The notes beneath the pieces are model-generated. The model saw nothing but the letters and a program-made list of their open reading frames with translations, was not told where the DNA came from and did no database searches. This document shows, piece by piece, positions 44,121-52,000 of a stretch of DNA of 64,000 nucleotides. The translations under genes were made by a program, and so were the position numbers. The DNA comes from a virus. Numbering within the stretch: position 1 is the stretch's first letter; every line of letters starts with the position of its first letter. The DNA is taken from the IMG/VR virus record IMGVR_UViG_3300020160_002696, positions 1-64,000 of that record, one strand, 5' to 3'.

Positions 44121-45398
44121 TTATGTGAAAAAATGATATTCATCATCACCTAATAGTTCATCTACTAAATTCTCATAGAAGTATCTATCATAGTCATTCT
44201 CCATATCTAAGTATTGCTCTCTGACAATTTCAAGTTCTTCTTTATTTAGTTTGTTACTTGAAAATTTAGTCATTATCCAATCATAATGTTTTACACCAAA
44301 CTCACTATCAAGTTCAATTAGTTTACCACCATTATCAAAGTAAGTTTTAGATTTTTTTCCTCTTCTTGTTTTCTTTGGTTTGTCAAAAAAATCATCTGCT
44401 AATAAATCATTTCTATCTGTATAATGAGTATAATTACCATCTTCATCTTCTTCATCTAAATCTTCATAGTAATTGTAATCTCTTGTTTTAGTAACTCCAC
44501 CTGTTCTACTCCAACCTGTACCTGTTGTTGGATAACTTCCAACACTTCTTCTTGAACCATGCCAATCCGCATCTTCATCATCCCATTCATCAAATCTACT
44601 ACCACTATAAATACCACTCCATTTTGAAGTTTTGTATTCTTTAGCTTCATAAACTAATGGATCTCTTTTAGTTGGTAAGTTTTCCCAATCTACTTTTAAA
44701 CAAGCATTTGCTAATTTAACTAAGTGTTCTATATCTTGACTTTCATTGAAAGTATGTTCTTTGTAATATCCAACAGATACATTTGTACATTCTGGAATAA
44801 GGTCAACAAACTCAGCAGAGTCTGTATAAACTCCACCATCATCTTTTACATAAGAAAGGCCTGATTTATTTAATTCTTGACAAAATGCATCTGCAAATTC
44901 ATCTGAACAACATCTTGACCAAGACTGGTGTGTAATAATTGAAGTTGTTGCTCTTCTATCAAATGAAATTATTCTATCATAATCTTTGAAATCACCAGAT
45001 TTTGCTGCAGCACTTGAACCAACACAACCTACTTCTTCACCAATAAAAAAGTAATATAATCCTGGAATTTTATTTTTCATCATCCAAGTAAGTATTGTAA
45101 CACCTGCTTTATCATCTGCACCTAAAGTAGTAGTACCATCTGTTTTAATCATAAATCCATCAAGTACATGAGTAACAGGTTCATGAACTTTTGAAACTGT
45201 ATCAAGGTGAGAAGCAAAGATTGTTTTTGACTCACCAATTTTACAGAAATAATTACCATGTTCATCCATATCTATTCCTTGTGGGAATAAACCAAGTTTG
45301 AACATCTTATCAGCAATAATATTCTCACTACCATGAGGATATGTATTCTTTGTAAGTTCAATAAAAACTTCTGGTATGAATTCTGTAGATTTTGTCAT
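44121..45398 (-). CDS. M20/M28-type zinc aminopeptidase with long acidic C-terminal extension
   Basis: 425 aa. The peptidase core (1 to about 245) has the di-zinc ligands in order: H64 and D66 in FASHLDT, D95-D96 in LGADDKAG, catalytic E121-E122 in IGEEVG, D147 in ISFDRRA, and a late His in YYKEHTF. This is the co-catalytic plan of M20/M42 exopeptidases such as peptidase T. Residues 245-425 form an unusual extension with Ser/Arg/Trp-rich and acidic parts (SGSRFDEWDDEDADWHGSR, DEEDEDGNYTHYTD) not seen in those enzymes. Transcribed from a host-type promoter, so probably early. A role in turning over host peptides is likely but unproven. Confidence 0.82.
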   Translation of the reverse strand: MTKSTEFIPEVFIELTKNTYPHGSENIIADKMFKLGLFPQGIDMDEHGNYFCKIGESKTIFASHLDTVSKVHEPVTHVLDGFMIKTDGTTTLGADDKAGVTILTWMMKNKIPGLYYFFIGEEVGCVGSSAAAKSGDFKDYDRIISFDRRATTSIITHQSWSRCCSDEFADAFCQELNKSGLSYVKDDGGVYTDSAEFVDLIPECTNVSVGYYKEHTFNESQDIEHLVKLANACLKVDWENLPTKRDPLVYEAKEYKTSKWSGIYSGSRFDEWDDEDADWHGSRRSVGSYPTTGTGWSRTGGVTKTRDYNYYEDLDEEDEDGNYTHYTDRNDLLADDFFDKPKKTRRGKKSKTYFDNGGKLIELDSEFGVKHYDWIMTKFSSNKLNKEELEIVREQYLDMENDYDRYFYENLVDELLGDDEYHFFT

Positions 45399-45416
45399 TA
45401 TTTAGATTTATTTTAA

Positions 45417-45448
45417 CAAAGATAATACAATTAATTATTTTTTCCAAA
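45417..45448 (-). promoter_or_regulatory. Bacteroidota-type promoter (TTTG-N20-TATCTTTG)
   Basis: Minus-strand TTTG (45445-45448), 20 bases, TATCTTTG (45417-45424), then the ATG of the peptidase gene 18 bases further. Same architecture as those at 48392, 51968 and 56636. Confidence 0.72.
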
Positions 45449-45465
45449 CAAAAGAATAAAAATCT

Positions 45466-45571
45466 AATATATAAATTGTAGCTGTTATATAATTCATGTC
45501 GGGTATCAATAGGATACCATTGAGATTTTGAAAAGAATCAAAGATATGGATCCAAAAATAAATTAAAACAA
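45466..45571 (+). promoter_or_regulatory. Structured leader of the SHOCT protein gene
   Basis: An AATATATA box (45466-45473) here lies about 98 bases before the ATG rather than 4. The leader holds a perfect hairpin GGTATC-AATAG-GATACC (45502-45518), a mini-frame ATG at 45496 (MSGINRIPLRF then TGA) that continues in frame as KRIKDMDPKIN to TAA at 45567, and an A-rich run before the gene start. A regulatory leader is the simplest reading. Confidence 0.45.
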
Positions 45572-46525
45572 ATGGCAAAAATGCTTAAAACAACTACCAC
45601 TCCAAGTGCGTGGGTAGTTAACTCAAAAGATAGAGGAAGAAAATCTATCAAAAAAGGAAAAGTCTATCTACAAGACAAAGAAGAATTTCAAATTGAACTT
45701 TTCAATCCTTTACAAGACTGTGTACTAGCAGACATCAAATTAAATGGTAAATCAATTTCACAAACAGGTTTGGTATTAAATCCAGGTCAAAGATTTTATT
45801 TAGATTGTTTTATTGATGATAAAAAGAAATTCATTTTCAATACTTATGAAGTTGAAGACACTACAGAAGTAGCAAATGCAATTGCAAAAAATGGTTTATT
45901 AGAAGTTTTCTTCTATAAAGAATCAGTAGTTACATTAGAAAATTGGAATAATAAATTTAATCGTATTCTTACTGGTAGAACATATCCTTATTGGACTAGT
46001 TATCCTTGGGGTACAACAAATCCTTATACTGTTTATTATGGTAATGGTATTACAAATACTAATTCATTTAATACAGGTACAGGTACATTAGGTAGTGGTT
46101 TAGTTACAACAACTGCAAATACAGGCAATGTTTATTGTTCAACAGGGGCAATTGATTTAACAAATCTTAAATCAACAAATAATGCATACTATTCAAGTAC
46201 AATTGATTCTATACCAATTAATAATTCTATTCAATCATCATATTCAAGTACTATTGAAACTGGTAGAATAGAAAAAGGTGAAAAATCTAAACAAAAGTTT
46301 GAATCTGTTGATATGGACTTTGATAATTATTACATTGCATCAACTATAGTTCAATTACTACCAGATAGTAGAAAACCAGTTGAAACAAAAGAAATAAAAA
46401 GAACTACTACAATATCTCTTGATAGTATTGTTCTTTTGGAAAAACTTGGTGAACTTCATAAAGCAGGAATATTAACAGAAGAAGAGTTTACAACAAAGAA
46501 AGAAGAATTGCTTTCTAAAATATAA
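45572..46525 (+). CDS. Beta-domain protein with C-terminal SHOCT motif (317 aa)
   Basis: 317 aa. Residues about 15-115 are a compact beta domain with LNPGQRFYLDCFIDDKKKF and FNTYEVED, a form I recall from hypothetical phage and protist-virus proteins. The middle (140-235) is low-complexity, rich in Thr, Asn, Gly, Ser and Tyr. The last 35 residues are a SHOCT motif (LEKLGELHKAGILTEEEF then KKEELLSKI), a small helical unit that usually mediates oligomerisation or protein contact. The long structured leader and the strong terminator downstream suggest tight individual control and possibly high expression. Function unknown; a virion decoration role would fit. Confidence 0.68.
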   Translation: MAKMLKTTTTPSAWVVNSKDRGRKSIKKGKVYLQDKEEFQIELFNPLQDCVLADIKLNGKSISQTGLVLNPGQRFYLDCFIDDKKKFIFNTYEVEDTTEVANAIAKNGLLEVFFYKESVVTLENWNNKFNRILTGRTYPYWTSYPWGTTNPYTVYYGNGITNTNSFNTGTGTLGSGLVTTTANTGNVYCSTGAIDLTNLKSTNNAYYSSTIDSIPINNSIQSSYSSTIETGRIEKGEKSKQKFESVDMDFDNYYIASTIVQLLPDSRKPVETKEIKRTTTISLDSIVLLEKLGELHKAGILTEEEFTTKKEELLSKI

Positions 46526-46548
46526 TTAAAAATAATAACAGCTATATA

Positions 46549-46575
46549 AAAAGAGAGTTTTTAACTCTCTTTTTT
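46549..46575 (+). terminator. Strong intrinsic terminator (T8-9)
   Basis: AGAGAGTT / AACTCTCT with a TTT loop followed by a long T tract. Directly after it the TATATATA box of the next gene begins, so terminator and promoter abut. Confidence 0.85.
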
Positions 46576-46576
46576 T

Positions 46577-46585
46577 TTATATATA
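46577..46585 (+). promoter_or_regulatory. TATATATA box 4 bases before ATG
   Basis: TTATATATA, spacer AGTT, ATG at 46590; placed right after a terminator, so the downstream gene must start its own transcript. Confidence 0.55.
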
Positions 46586-46589
46586 AGTT

Positions 46590-47975
46590 ATGATAAAAAG
46601 ATACTTACAATTTATTAAAGAACAACAATTGTCTTTATTCCCTATGGATGAAGTAATGAAACCTGTTGAAGAAATAAAAACATATAGACTTGAAGATGAT
46701 AAGATTGAAGAACTATTTGTTGAAATGAGTGATGAGGGATATACAATTGATATTGAAAGAGGTTTTGTAGAAACTGAATTTAGATATAGTGGTGGAAAGT
46801 ATCACAATGATTATAAAGTATTTGGACAGAAATTAGTTAAAGGTGAGGTAACTCCTGCATACTGGGTAAATATATATGATACAAAACCAACAAGTGATGA
46901 TGTTACTGATGTTGTTTTAACTGCAATTGATTATTTTGAAGACCTTGGTTTTGAAGCTAAAGTATATGAAAATAAGAGTGAGGTAAATTTAGATGAATTA
47001 TTAATACAAGGTGGGTTCTTTTTGAAAGATGAAAGTGGTGATATAACTAAAGATATACAAATAGATGATAATATCGGCTTATTTGTAATGGATAAGAAAG
47101 AAACAAAAATTGATGCTAAAGAACTTTGTGAGTATTATGAATGGTTGTCTGAAAAAGATAAAGATACTTTTATAGAAGGTGATGATATTTATATTGTTGT
47201 TGGAATGGAAGATTTGGCTGATATATTATTAGGTGATGAAAAAAGTTATAAAAGTCAATTAATTGATGGTATAGATGATGATTACTATTATAGTTCAGAA
47301 TATTATCCAGATACAAATTCTTTACTTAGTCATGATTTGAATAAAGAAAATGAAGTTCTATTAGTTAAAGCTTTAATTAAAGAATATGGTGGATTAGATG
47401 AACTTGTTAAAGAAGCAGATAATGATAAATTAGAAGGATTAACAGAAGATGAAGTTATAGAATATCTAACTAAAGAAAGATATTACTATACATTAATTGA
47501 GTTATGTAAAAATTCTGATTTAGTACAAGATATTAAACAAACTTATGGTGATTATGCAGTAAGTGCTCATCAAGATGCAAACTATCAAGAACTTGTTAAT
47601 GAGTTTGATAATATTGTTGGTGATAGAAGTTATGGTGCAGAATTATCATATAGTAAATATGATAAAGAAGTAGAAGTTAAAAAGACTTATACTAAACAAG
47701 ATGGTACAAGAGAAACACATACTTATCCAGAAGTTCAAACATTTTATAAAATAAAGTTTGATAATAAATGGCTTGAGAACTTTGATTATGACTTCTTACA
47801 AAATGAATCACTTTATGATATATTTAGAGAGTATTGTCAGGCTTGGTTAGGAACTTTTAAGTTTGAACCTCACTTTTCTGATTATGGTTCAGTTGATTTA
47901 AAAGAATTTAATGGTGATGTTACTTGGATGTTAAATAACAAACTTGGTATAGAAAATAAAAGAAATCCTTCATAA
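46590..47975 (+). CDS. Large putative injected protein with capsid-targeting-like leader (461 aa)
   Basis: 461 aa beginning MIKRYLQFIKEQQ; cut expected after IKE. The mature part is acidic throughout, rich in Asp, Glu and Tyr (DDDYYYSSEYYPD, ELVKEADNDKLEG), with a repeated pattern of short helices and a Tyr-rich region near 340-390. No enzymatic motif seen. It is an isolated transcription unit, with a terminator and box immediately upstream and a terminator overlapping the stop downstream; its last residues are RNPS from the hairpin arm. The largest of the leader-bearing family in this window. Confidence 0.7.
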   Translation: MIKRYLQFIKEQQLSLFPMDEVMKPVEEIKTYRLEDDKIEELFVEMSDEGYTIDIERGFVETEFRYSGGKYHNDYKVFGQKLVKGEVTPAYWVNIYDTKPTSDDVTDVVLTAIDYFEDLGFEAKVYENKSEVNLDELLIQGGFFLKDESGDITKDIQIDDNIGLFVMDKKETKIDAKELCEYYEWLSEKDKDTFIEGDDIYIVVGMEDLADILLGDEKSYKSQLIDGIDDDYYYSSEYYPDTNSLLSHDLNKENEVLLVKALIKEYGGLDELVKEADNDKLEGLTEDEVIEYLTKERYYYTLIELCKNSDLVQDIKQTYGDYAVSAHQDANYQELVNEFDNIVGDRSYGAELSYSKYDKEVEVKKTYTKQDGTRETHTYPEVQTFYKIKFDNKWLENFDYDFLQNESLYDIFREYCQAWLGTFKFEPHFSDYGSVDLKEFNGDVTWMLNNKLGIENKRNPS

Positions 47976-47985
47976 AGAAGGATTT
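47963..47985. terminator. Bidirectional terminator, stop codon in loop
   Basis: AAATCCTTC / GAAGGATTT around ATAAA; the TAA of the plus gene is in the loop. T6 follows. It also lies just past the stop of the convergent gene at 47992. Confidence 0.8.
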
Positions 47986-47991
47986 TTTATT

Positions 47992-48369
47992 TTAGTAACA
48001 ATCTCTAACTATTTTAAATCCAATTGACTTTAATAGAGAGATTATTTCTTTAAATTTAGTATTTGCTTCTTCATCAGAACTAAAATATAATGTATGATGG
48101 TTTTCACTATCATTAATAGAATACTCACTAATAAGTAATTTATTTAATATTTCTTCAAACCAATTGTCTTCAAGAAAGATATAATCTGATACACAATCAT
48201 CATCTTTCTCAACAGGTCCCCAATAAATATCATAATACCTTTTATTTGTACCATATTTTATTTCTCCCCAATTTTCTCCCTTTTCAATTGCAATTTTCTT
48301 GGTTTTTACTTCTGATATAAGTGATGAATCTTGTAAGTTGCTAATAGATATTGGATATAGATTTGTCAT
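47992..48369 (-). CDS. Hypothetical protein
   Basis: 125 aa, mixed alpha/beta with NWGEIKYGTNKRYYDIYWGP in the middle and a final KEIISLLKSIGFKIVRDCY. No family recognised. Transcribed alone from a host-type promoter at 48392 toward the shared terminator, so likely an early gene. Confidence 0.6.
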   Translation of the reverse strand: MTNLYPISISNLQDSSLISEVKTKKIAIEKGENWGEIKYGTNKRYYDIYWGPVEKDDDCVSDYIFLEDNWFEEILNKLLISEYSINDSENHHTLYFSSDEEANTKFKEIISLLKSIGFKIVRDCY

Positions 48370-48391
48370 ATTTTAGTTTTTTAGTGAGTAA

Positions 48392-48423
48392 CAAAGATAA
48401 TATAAATATATGATATAACCAAA
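48392..48423 (-). promoter_or_regulatory. Bacteroidota-type promoter (TTTG-N20-TATCTTTG)
   Basis: Minus-strand TTTG (48420-48423), 20 bases, TATCTTTG (48392-48399), ATG of the downstream gene 22 bases on. It lies just after the stop of the Nudix gene. Confidence 0.72.
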
Positions 48424-48431
48424 AAGATTTT

Positions 48432-49004
48432 TTATTTTTGTAAGTTCATATATTCTTTTAACTTCAATAACAAATAATCTGTTATTAAGTCTGATGTTTT
48501 TATTGAGTCAATAAATTTAGCACTTACTCTTACAGACTTACTCACCTTTTCTACTTCTGAACCATCACCAGTTGGAGTTACTTCTGAATATTCTCTTTCA
48601 TTTAAAGGAATAATAAATGGATGATACTTTGATGTCATTCCCTTAGAGATATACAAAGGTTTTAATGGATCTAATTTATAATTCTCATTGACTACTATAC
48701 CAGCTTCTTCTTCAAGTTCTCTTAACATAGCAGTTTCAATTGCTTCACCAGTTTCTACTTGTCCACCAACTACAGTTGCATGATATTCTTGACCATCAAC
48801 ATATTTATAAGTTGGGATATATTCATATCTTAAAATGAATTCATTTTTCTCAATTAAGTAAGGAATACAAACAACTAAGTCTCTTTCTTTTATAATTGAC
48901 CAATCTTCAAAGTCAATAACTTTTATAGCTTCATCTGAGTAAAGAACTTTTTCTTTACCTTCTTCAAATTCATTTTTAGGTTTCATCTTTGAAAACTTAT
49001 CCAT
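48432..49004 (-). CDS. Nudix hydrolase (ADP-ribose pyrophosphatase-like)
   Basis: 190 aa with a perfect Nudix box at 81-103: GQVETGE, eight residues on RELEEEAGI (G-x5-E-x7-R-E-U-x-E-E-x-G-U). The flanking VVGG and the downstream KGMTSKYHPFIIPL are like ADP-ribose or NDP-sugar pyrophosphatases. Such an enzyme would cleave ADP-ribose or related nucleoside diphosphates, products that arise when host defence or the phage sirtuin consumes NAD; the link is inference. It is one of two Nudix proteins, with the ligase and HD protein upstream in the same direction. Confidence 0.85.
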   Translation of the reverse strand: MDKFSKMKPKNEFEEGKEKVLYSDEAIKVIDFEDWSIIKERDLVVCIPYLIEKNEFILRYEYIPTYKYVDGQEYHATVVGGQVETGEAIETAMLRELEEEAGIVVNENYKLDPLKPLYISKGMTSKYHPFIIPLNEREYSEVTPTGDGSEVEKVSKSVRVSAKFIDSIKTSDLITDYLLLKLKEYMNLQK

Positions 49005-49021
49005 TTTATTTTATTTATTTT

Positions 49022-49469
49022 TTACATGAAAGGTTTTAATGCCTCTTCATCAAGTTCTATTCCTAAGATAAACTTAAACTCACCACCTACTTTTTTAACA
49101 TCTGATGATAAAGTACCATTATACATTATTTCTTTACCATTTTCTTTAACTAAAATACTTGCTAATAATTTATATGTTCTCTTATCTGTTTCAGTTGAAC
49201 CTTCATTATTATCTGCTTTTCTTATCCATTCATCATATTGGTCAAATTTATCTTGTTTAAATCTAACTTCTTTATATACATCTAACTCTACCAAGTATTG
49301 AAAATTTTCATCTTTGGTCCAAGTTTTTAGTTTACGGTCATATTTAAGATATTTCTCAGTAAAGTTTGTTTGATAATCTTCTATTTCTCTTAGACATTGT
49401 ATCTAATTCTTCTTTAGTAAGTCTTGTTAACTTTCTTGATTTATGTTGATTAAAATTTTGTATCTTCAT
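49022..49469 (-). CDS. Leader-family protein interrupted by a one-base frameshift
   Basis: The 3' frame encodes at least 90 aa (VELDVYKEVRFKQDKF ... LDEEALKPFM) and stays open without a start up to about 49400. An ATG at 49469, overlapping the upstream stop as TAATG, opens in another phase as MKIQNFNQHKSRKLTRLTKE and stops at 49356. Removing one base near the AAGAGAAATAG stretch fuses them smoothly (ELDTMSKEIEDYQ) into a 148-aa protein. The start resembles the shared leader (M-K-I-x-x-F-N). So this is one gene with an indel, either a sequencing error or a recent mutation. Function unknown. Confidence 0.6.
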
Positions 49470-49699
49470 TATTCTTTAGTTATTTTATAACCTAATTTTT
49501 TTATCATTTCAGTTACATCTAATATTAGATTTGTGGCTAAATCATGTGTCATTACAAATCTACCATCATTATCATCTATAATAGATTTTATTTCACTTGT
49601 ATAGTTCTTTCTAAAAGAAACATAGTCTTTATTAGAACTATCAAATTTATTTAGTATTTCCTTGTTATCTATAACCTCATTAAATTTCTTTATCTTCAT
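49469..49699 (-). CDS. Small putative injected protein with leader (76 aa)
   Basis: 76 aa beginning MKIKKFNEVIDNKE, of the leader class. After the expected cut at FNE the rest is a small helical protein (FRKNYTSEIKSIIDDND, then TEMIKKLGYKITKE). Coupled by TAATG to the frameshifted leader-type gene downstream, so two leader proteins are in tandem. AATATATA box 5 bases before the ATG. Function unknown. Confidence 0.65.
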   Translation of the reverse strand: MKIKKFNEVIDNKEILNKFDSSNKDYVSFRKNYTSEIKSIIDDNDGRFVMTHDLATNLILDVTEMIKKLGYKITKE

Positions 49700-49704
49700 A
49701 TTAT

Positions 49705-49712
49705 TATATATT
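49705..49712 (-). promoter_or_regulatory. AATATATA box 5 bases before ATG
   Basis: Minus-strand AATATATA, spacer ATAAT, ATG at 49699. Confidence 0.45.
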
Positions 49713-49716
49713 AAAA

Positions 49717-50355
49717 TTAATAAGCATAGTTTTTGGTAGGTTTTCTACATTTCAACTGAGACTTAACATTATTCATTTCATTTGTACCAAGTTCTAACTT
49801 AGCATTTTTTCTTTTCATAACTAAACCTTCATACATATCAATTTTTATCAAATCATTATATAAGTCTAAGAAACCACCATTGTAAGATTTTACTCTGTAG
49901 ATGTTTTCTGAAATACCATACAAGTGTTCTTTCTCACAATCTACTTGACCATATAAGTCATTTAAAATTGCAACTCTTTGTTCAAAAGTAGTTCCTACTA
50001 AATAGTTACCCTCAAGAACAAGAATATCAAAAATAACAAACTTATGATTAAATGGTCTACCAGTTTCATCATTCTGAGATTTGTTCATATACTCACCATT
50101 GATTACCATCCATTCACCATTACCTCTATACATAGAAGAAACTTCTTCATCTGTTATTCTGAAATTAGTAAGTCTTTGATTGTGTCTATTCATTACAATG
50201 TGTTTTTCACCATTTGTATAAATAGTAGTATTAGAACCATTAAGTTTTGGTTGTCCTAATAATGAGTCATTGTCCCAAAAAGTTAACTCGTCCGAAGGAA
50301 TTGCATTCTTTGGACGAGGTGGATAGATATAAATGAATTTTGAATATTGTGCCAT
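49717..50355 (-). CDS. ATP-dependent polynucleotide (RNA/DNA) ligase
   Basis: 212 aa, a minimal nucleotidyltransferase domain. Motif I is KLNGSN with the adenylated Lys at 37 (K-x-x-G), motif III is VINGEYM, IIIa FVIFDIL, motif IV EGLVMKR near 181 and motif V KCRKPTK near the C-terminus. KLNG rather than KxDG, and the short size without an OB domain, make an RNA-ligase-like enzyme as likely as a DNA ligase. T4 uses RNA ligase to repair tRNA cut by host defence. A TATCTTTG host -7 box lies at 50371-50378 upstream, without a clear -33. Confidence 0.82.
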   Translation of the reverse strand: MAQYSKFIYIYPPRPKNAIPSDELTFWDNDSLLGQPKLNGSNTTIYTNGEKHIVMNRHNQRLTNFRITDEEVSSMYRGNGEWMVINGEYMNKSQNDETGRPFNHKFVIFDILVLEGNYLVGTTFEQRVAILNDLYGQVDCEKEHLYGISENIYRVKSYNGGFLDLYNDLIKIDMYEGLVMKRKNAKLELGTNEMNNVKSQLKCRKPTKNYAY

Positions 50356-50370
50356 ATCTTAATATTTCTA

Positions 50371-50378
50371 CAAAGATA
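50371..50378 (-). promoter_or_regulatory. Host-type -7 box TATCTTTG
   Basis: TATCTTTG on the minus strand 15 bases before the ligase ATG. I see no TTTG at the usual distance, so this is weaker than the other four. Confidence 0.45.
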
Positions 50379-50389
50379 AGGATTATTTT

Positions 50390-50875
50390 TTAATAATTAT
50401 ATAAAGCTTGCATTTTTTCTGCAATTCTAATTCCAATTGGAGTATTCATCAAATCTGGTCTTGGAACATAACCACATCTAATTAATTCTATTCTATCTGC
50501 ATCAAAACAAGCTCCTATTGTAATATCTTCTTTATTTACTACTCCTTTATGATGATACTTACAAGCTTCCCATAACTGTTCTATTTGAGTTCTATTTAAG
50601 AAATTTTCTAATTCACTTTCAATCTCTCTAACATAATTGGCTGACCTGTCACCATGTTCAGGGTCTTGGAAATCATCCAGTCTTTTACAATCATGAATAT
50701 GTGCAAATAATCTAACAACAGTTAAATCAACACCAGGTTGATTAGCTAACATAATTCCATTCTTTTCAACTTCATCCCAATGGTCAAACCCATGTATATT
50801 ATGGTCTTCCAAGATGAATTGTTCTTTTGCTAATTTTATAATTTTTTGAATTGCTTCTTCTAATGATCCAGTCAT
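50390..50875 (-). CDS. HD-domain phosphohydrolase
   Basis: 161 aa. Metal ligands in order: H32 in GFDHWDEV, H61-D62 in FAHIHDCKR, H108-H109 in YHHKG, and D125/D127 in CFDADRIEL, the classic YedJ-type HD layout. It would hydrolyse a nucleotide or nucleotide signal. Second HD protein in the window. It lies between the ligase and the nucleotidyltransferase in a minus-strand row driven from about 51968. Confidence 0.83.
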   Translation of the reverse strand: MTGSLEEAIQKIIKLAKEQFILEDHNIHGFDHWDEVEKNGIMLANQPGVDLTVVRLFAHIHDCKRLDDFQDPEHGDRSANYVREIESELENFLNRTQIEQLWEACKYHHKGVVNKEDITIGACFDADRIELIRCGYVPRPDLMNTPIGIRIAEKMQALYNY

Positions 50876-50918
50876 ATTTTTTTATATTATTTATTAAATT
50901 TTATGCGACATCATGATA

Positions 50919-51641
50919 CTATAATAAGATATTTTGTTCACTCTTACCTTTTTTAAAGAGATCAAAACTAATATTCTTGAATATTACAAATAAGTCTTTT
51001 TTATGTTTATTTTCTCTTGATAGATAATGTTGTGAATTTGTATCTTTTAGATGCATATCTAATTTTTGATCCATTATCTGTAGAGGACAATGAATTTTAT
51101 AAGTATGTCCTTTATATTCAAAGGTATTATATCTAACATCATTATCTAAGAAATAATCAACTTTGTAGATGTATTCATTACCAAATACTTTTATTAAGCA
51201 ATTTACTACTAATATAAAGGGAAATAAAAAACTATTTAAAAATGAATTTATAGTTACTTCTTTTCTATAAACATGTTGTTTATATCCTAATCTATTTTCA
51301 GAAAAACCAACATCACCACTATATGAGTGGTCATTATAATAATGTGCATTTGGATATCTGTCTTTATCTTTGATAAGAACATCAATATCATTACAACTTC
51401 TATTTATTAGACCATAAAGATTTAATGCAAAAGAACCTGTGATAACATCATCAGGACAAACTATTTTTAAAAAATCAAGCTCATTTTCATGAACTTCCAT
51501 ATTCACAGGTGATACTGAAAATTTAACATCATCAGTAGTTATCACTTGTATCTTTAAGTCTCTTAAAGCACTCTTTGGCTCAAAGTCTATTACCCAACTT
51601 GGGGTATCATATATTCCCATATCATCTGTAGTTTCAAACAT
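50919..51641 (-). CDS. Nucleotidyltransferase-fold protein
   Basis: 240 aa. The motif VITGSFALNLYGLINRSCNDIDVLI (shown in parts: GSFALNLYG, then NDIDVLI) gives the G-S-x-x-L ... D-x-D signature of the polymerase-beta-like nucleotidyltransferase fold, as in MNT, MenT and AbiEii-type enzymes. The second half (FNSFLFPFILVV is hydrophobic; then IHCPLQIMDQKLDMHL) resembles the helical rest of such stand-alone enzymes. Possible roles are NMP transfer to tRNA or protein, or tRNA repair beside the ligase. The start overlaps the upstream small membrane gene (TAATG). Confidence 0.72.
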   Translation of the reverse strand: MFETTDDMGIYDTPSWVIDFEPKSALRDLKIQVITTDDVKFSVSPVNMEVHENELDFLKIVCPDDVITGSFALNLYGLINRSCNDIDVLIKDKDRYPNAHYYNDHSYSGDVGFSENRLGYKQHVYRKEVTINSFLNSFLFPFILVVNCLIKVFGNEYIYKVDYFLDNDVRYNTFEYKGHTYKIHCPLQIMDQKLDMHLKDTNSQHYLSRENKHKKDLFVIFKNISFDLFKKGKSEQNILL

Positions 51642-51784
51642 TATTCTATTTTTGTTATGATATGTTTATTCCACCACTTAAAAAACTTATTCTCTTTGTC
51701 AAGATTAGGTATAATCAATCTGTCAATACTAATCATTAAGAAAAGTAAGACACTCAAAGTCAAAAGTATTAAAGGTAATATCAT
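51641..51784 (-). CDS. Small single-span membrane protein (47 aa)
   Basis: 47 aa. Residues 1-20 (MILPLILLTLSVLLFLMISI) form one membrane span starting at the N-terminus; the rest is a short basic tail with WW (KFFKWWNKHIITKIE). The stop is fused to the next ATG as TAATG. Small membrane proteins of this kind often serve in lysis timing or exclusion, but nothing here specifies it. Confidence 0.6.
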   Translation of the reverse strand: MILPLILLTLSVLLFLMISIDRLIIPNLDKENKFFKWWNKHIITKIE

Positions 51785-51796
51785 AATATTGTTAAA

Positions 51797-51949
51797 TTAG
51801 AAAGGTAAGTCATTTATAGTCTCTTTCTCAACATTTGTTTGAAAATATTCAGACTGATTTTTAAAATCTTCTGCCATAATTAACAATTCATTTAATTGAG
51901 CTGGATCCATATTAGGATTTTCCATATAATCATTGATAGTCTCGTACAT
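51797..51949 (-). CDS. Small acidic protein (50 aa), first gene after host-type promoter
   Basis: 50 aa starting MYETINDYMENPNMD, acidic and helical (QLNELLIMAEDFKNQ). It is the first frame after the promoter at 51968-51999, ends 13 bases before the membrane-protein ATG, and has a composition like genuine early phage proteins. No family recognised. Confidence 0.58.
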   Translation of the reverse strand: MYETINDYMENPNMDPAQLNELLIMAEDFKNQSEYFQTNVEKETINDLPF

Positions 51950-51967
51950 AGTGTTTTATTTAGAATA

Positions 51968-51999
51968 CAAATATAAGATAAAATTTTAATATATACAAA
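51968..51999 (-). promoter_or_regulatory. Bacteroidota-type promoter (TTTG-N20-TATATTTG) overlapping a divergent late-type box
   Basis: Minus-strand TTTG (51996-51999), 20 bases, TATATTTG (51968-51975), driving the row 51949 to about 49717. The plus-strand AATATATA box (51988-51995) of the gene at 52001 lies inside its spacer and next to its -33 box. Confidence 0.72.
51988..51995 (+). promoter_or_regulatory. AATATATA box 5 bases before ATG
   Basis: AATATATA, spacer CAAAT, ATG at 52001; overlaps the divergent host-type promoter. Confidence 0.5.
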
Positions 52000-52000
52000 T

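Noticed and set aside
45496-45567. TGA read as an amino acid (recoded genetic code)
   Set aside because: One mini-frame is not enough; TGA works as a normal stop for other genes here (for example the small gene ending at 27881) and the large genes read cleanly in the standard code.
51968-51999. Bacterial sigma-70 type -35/-10 promoter
   Set aside because: TTGACA/TATAAT elements are not present with proper spacing; the TTTG/TAnnTTTG pattern fits better and recurs at several genes.
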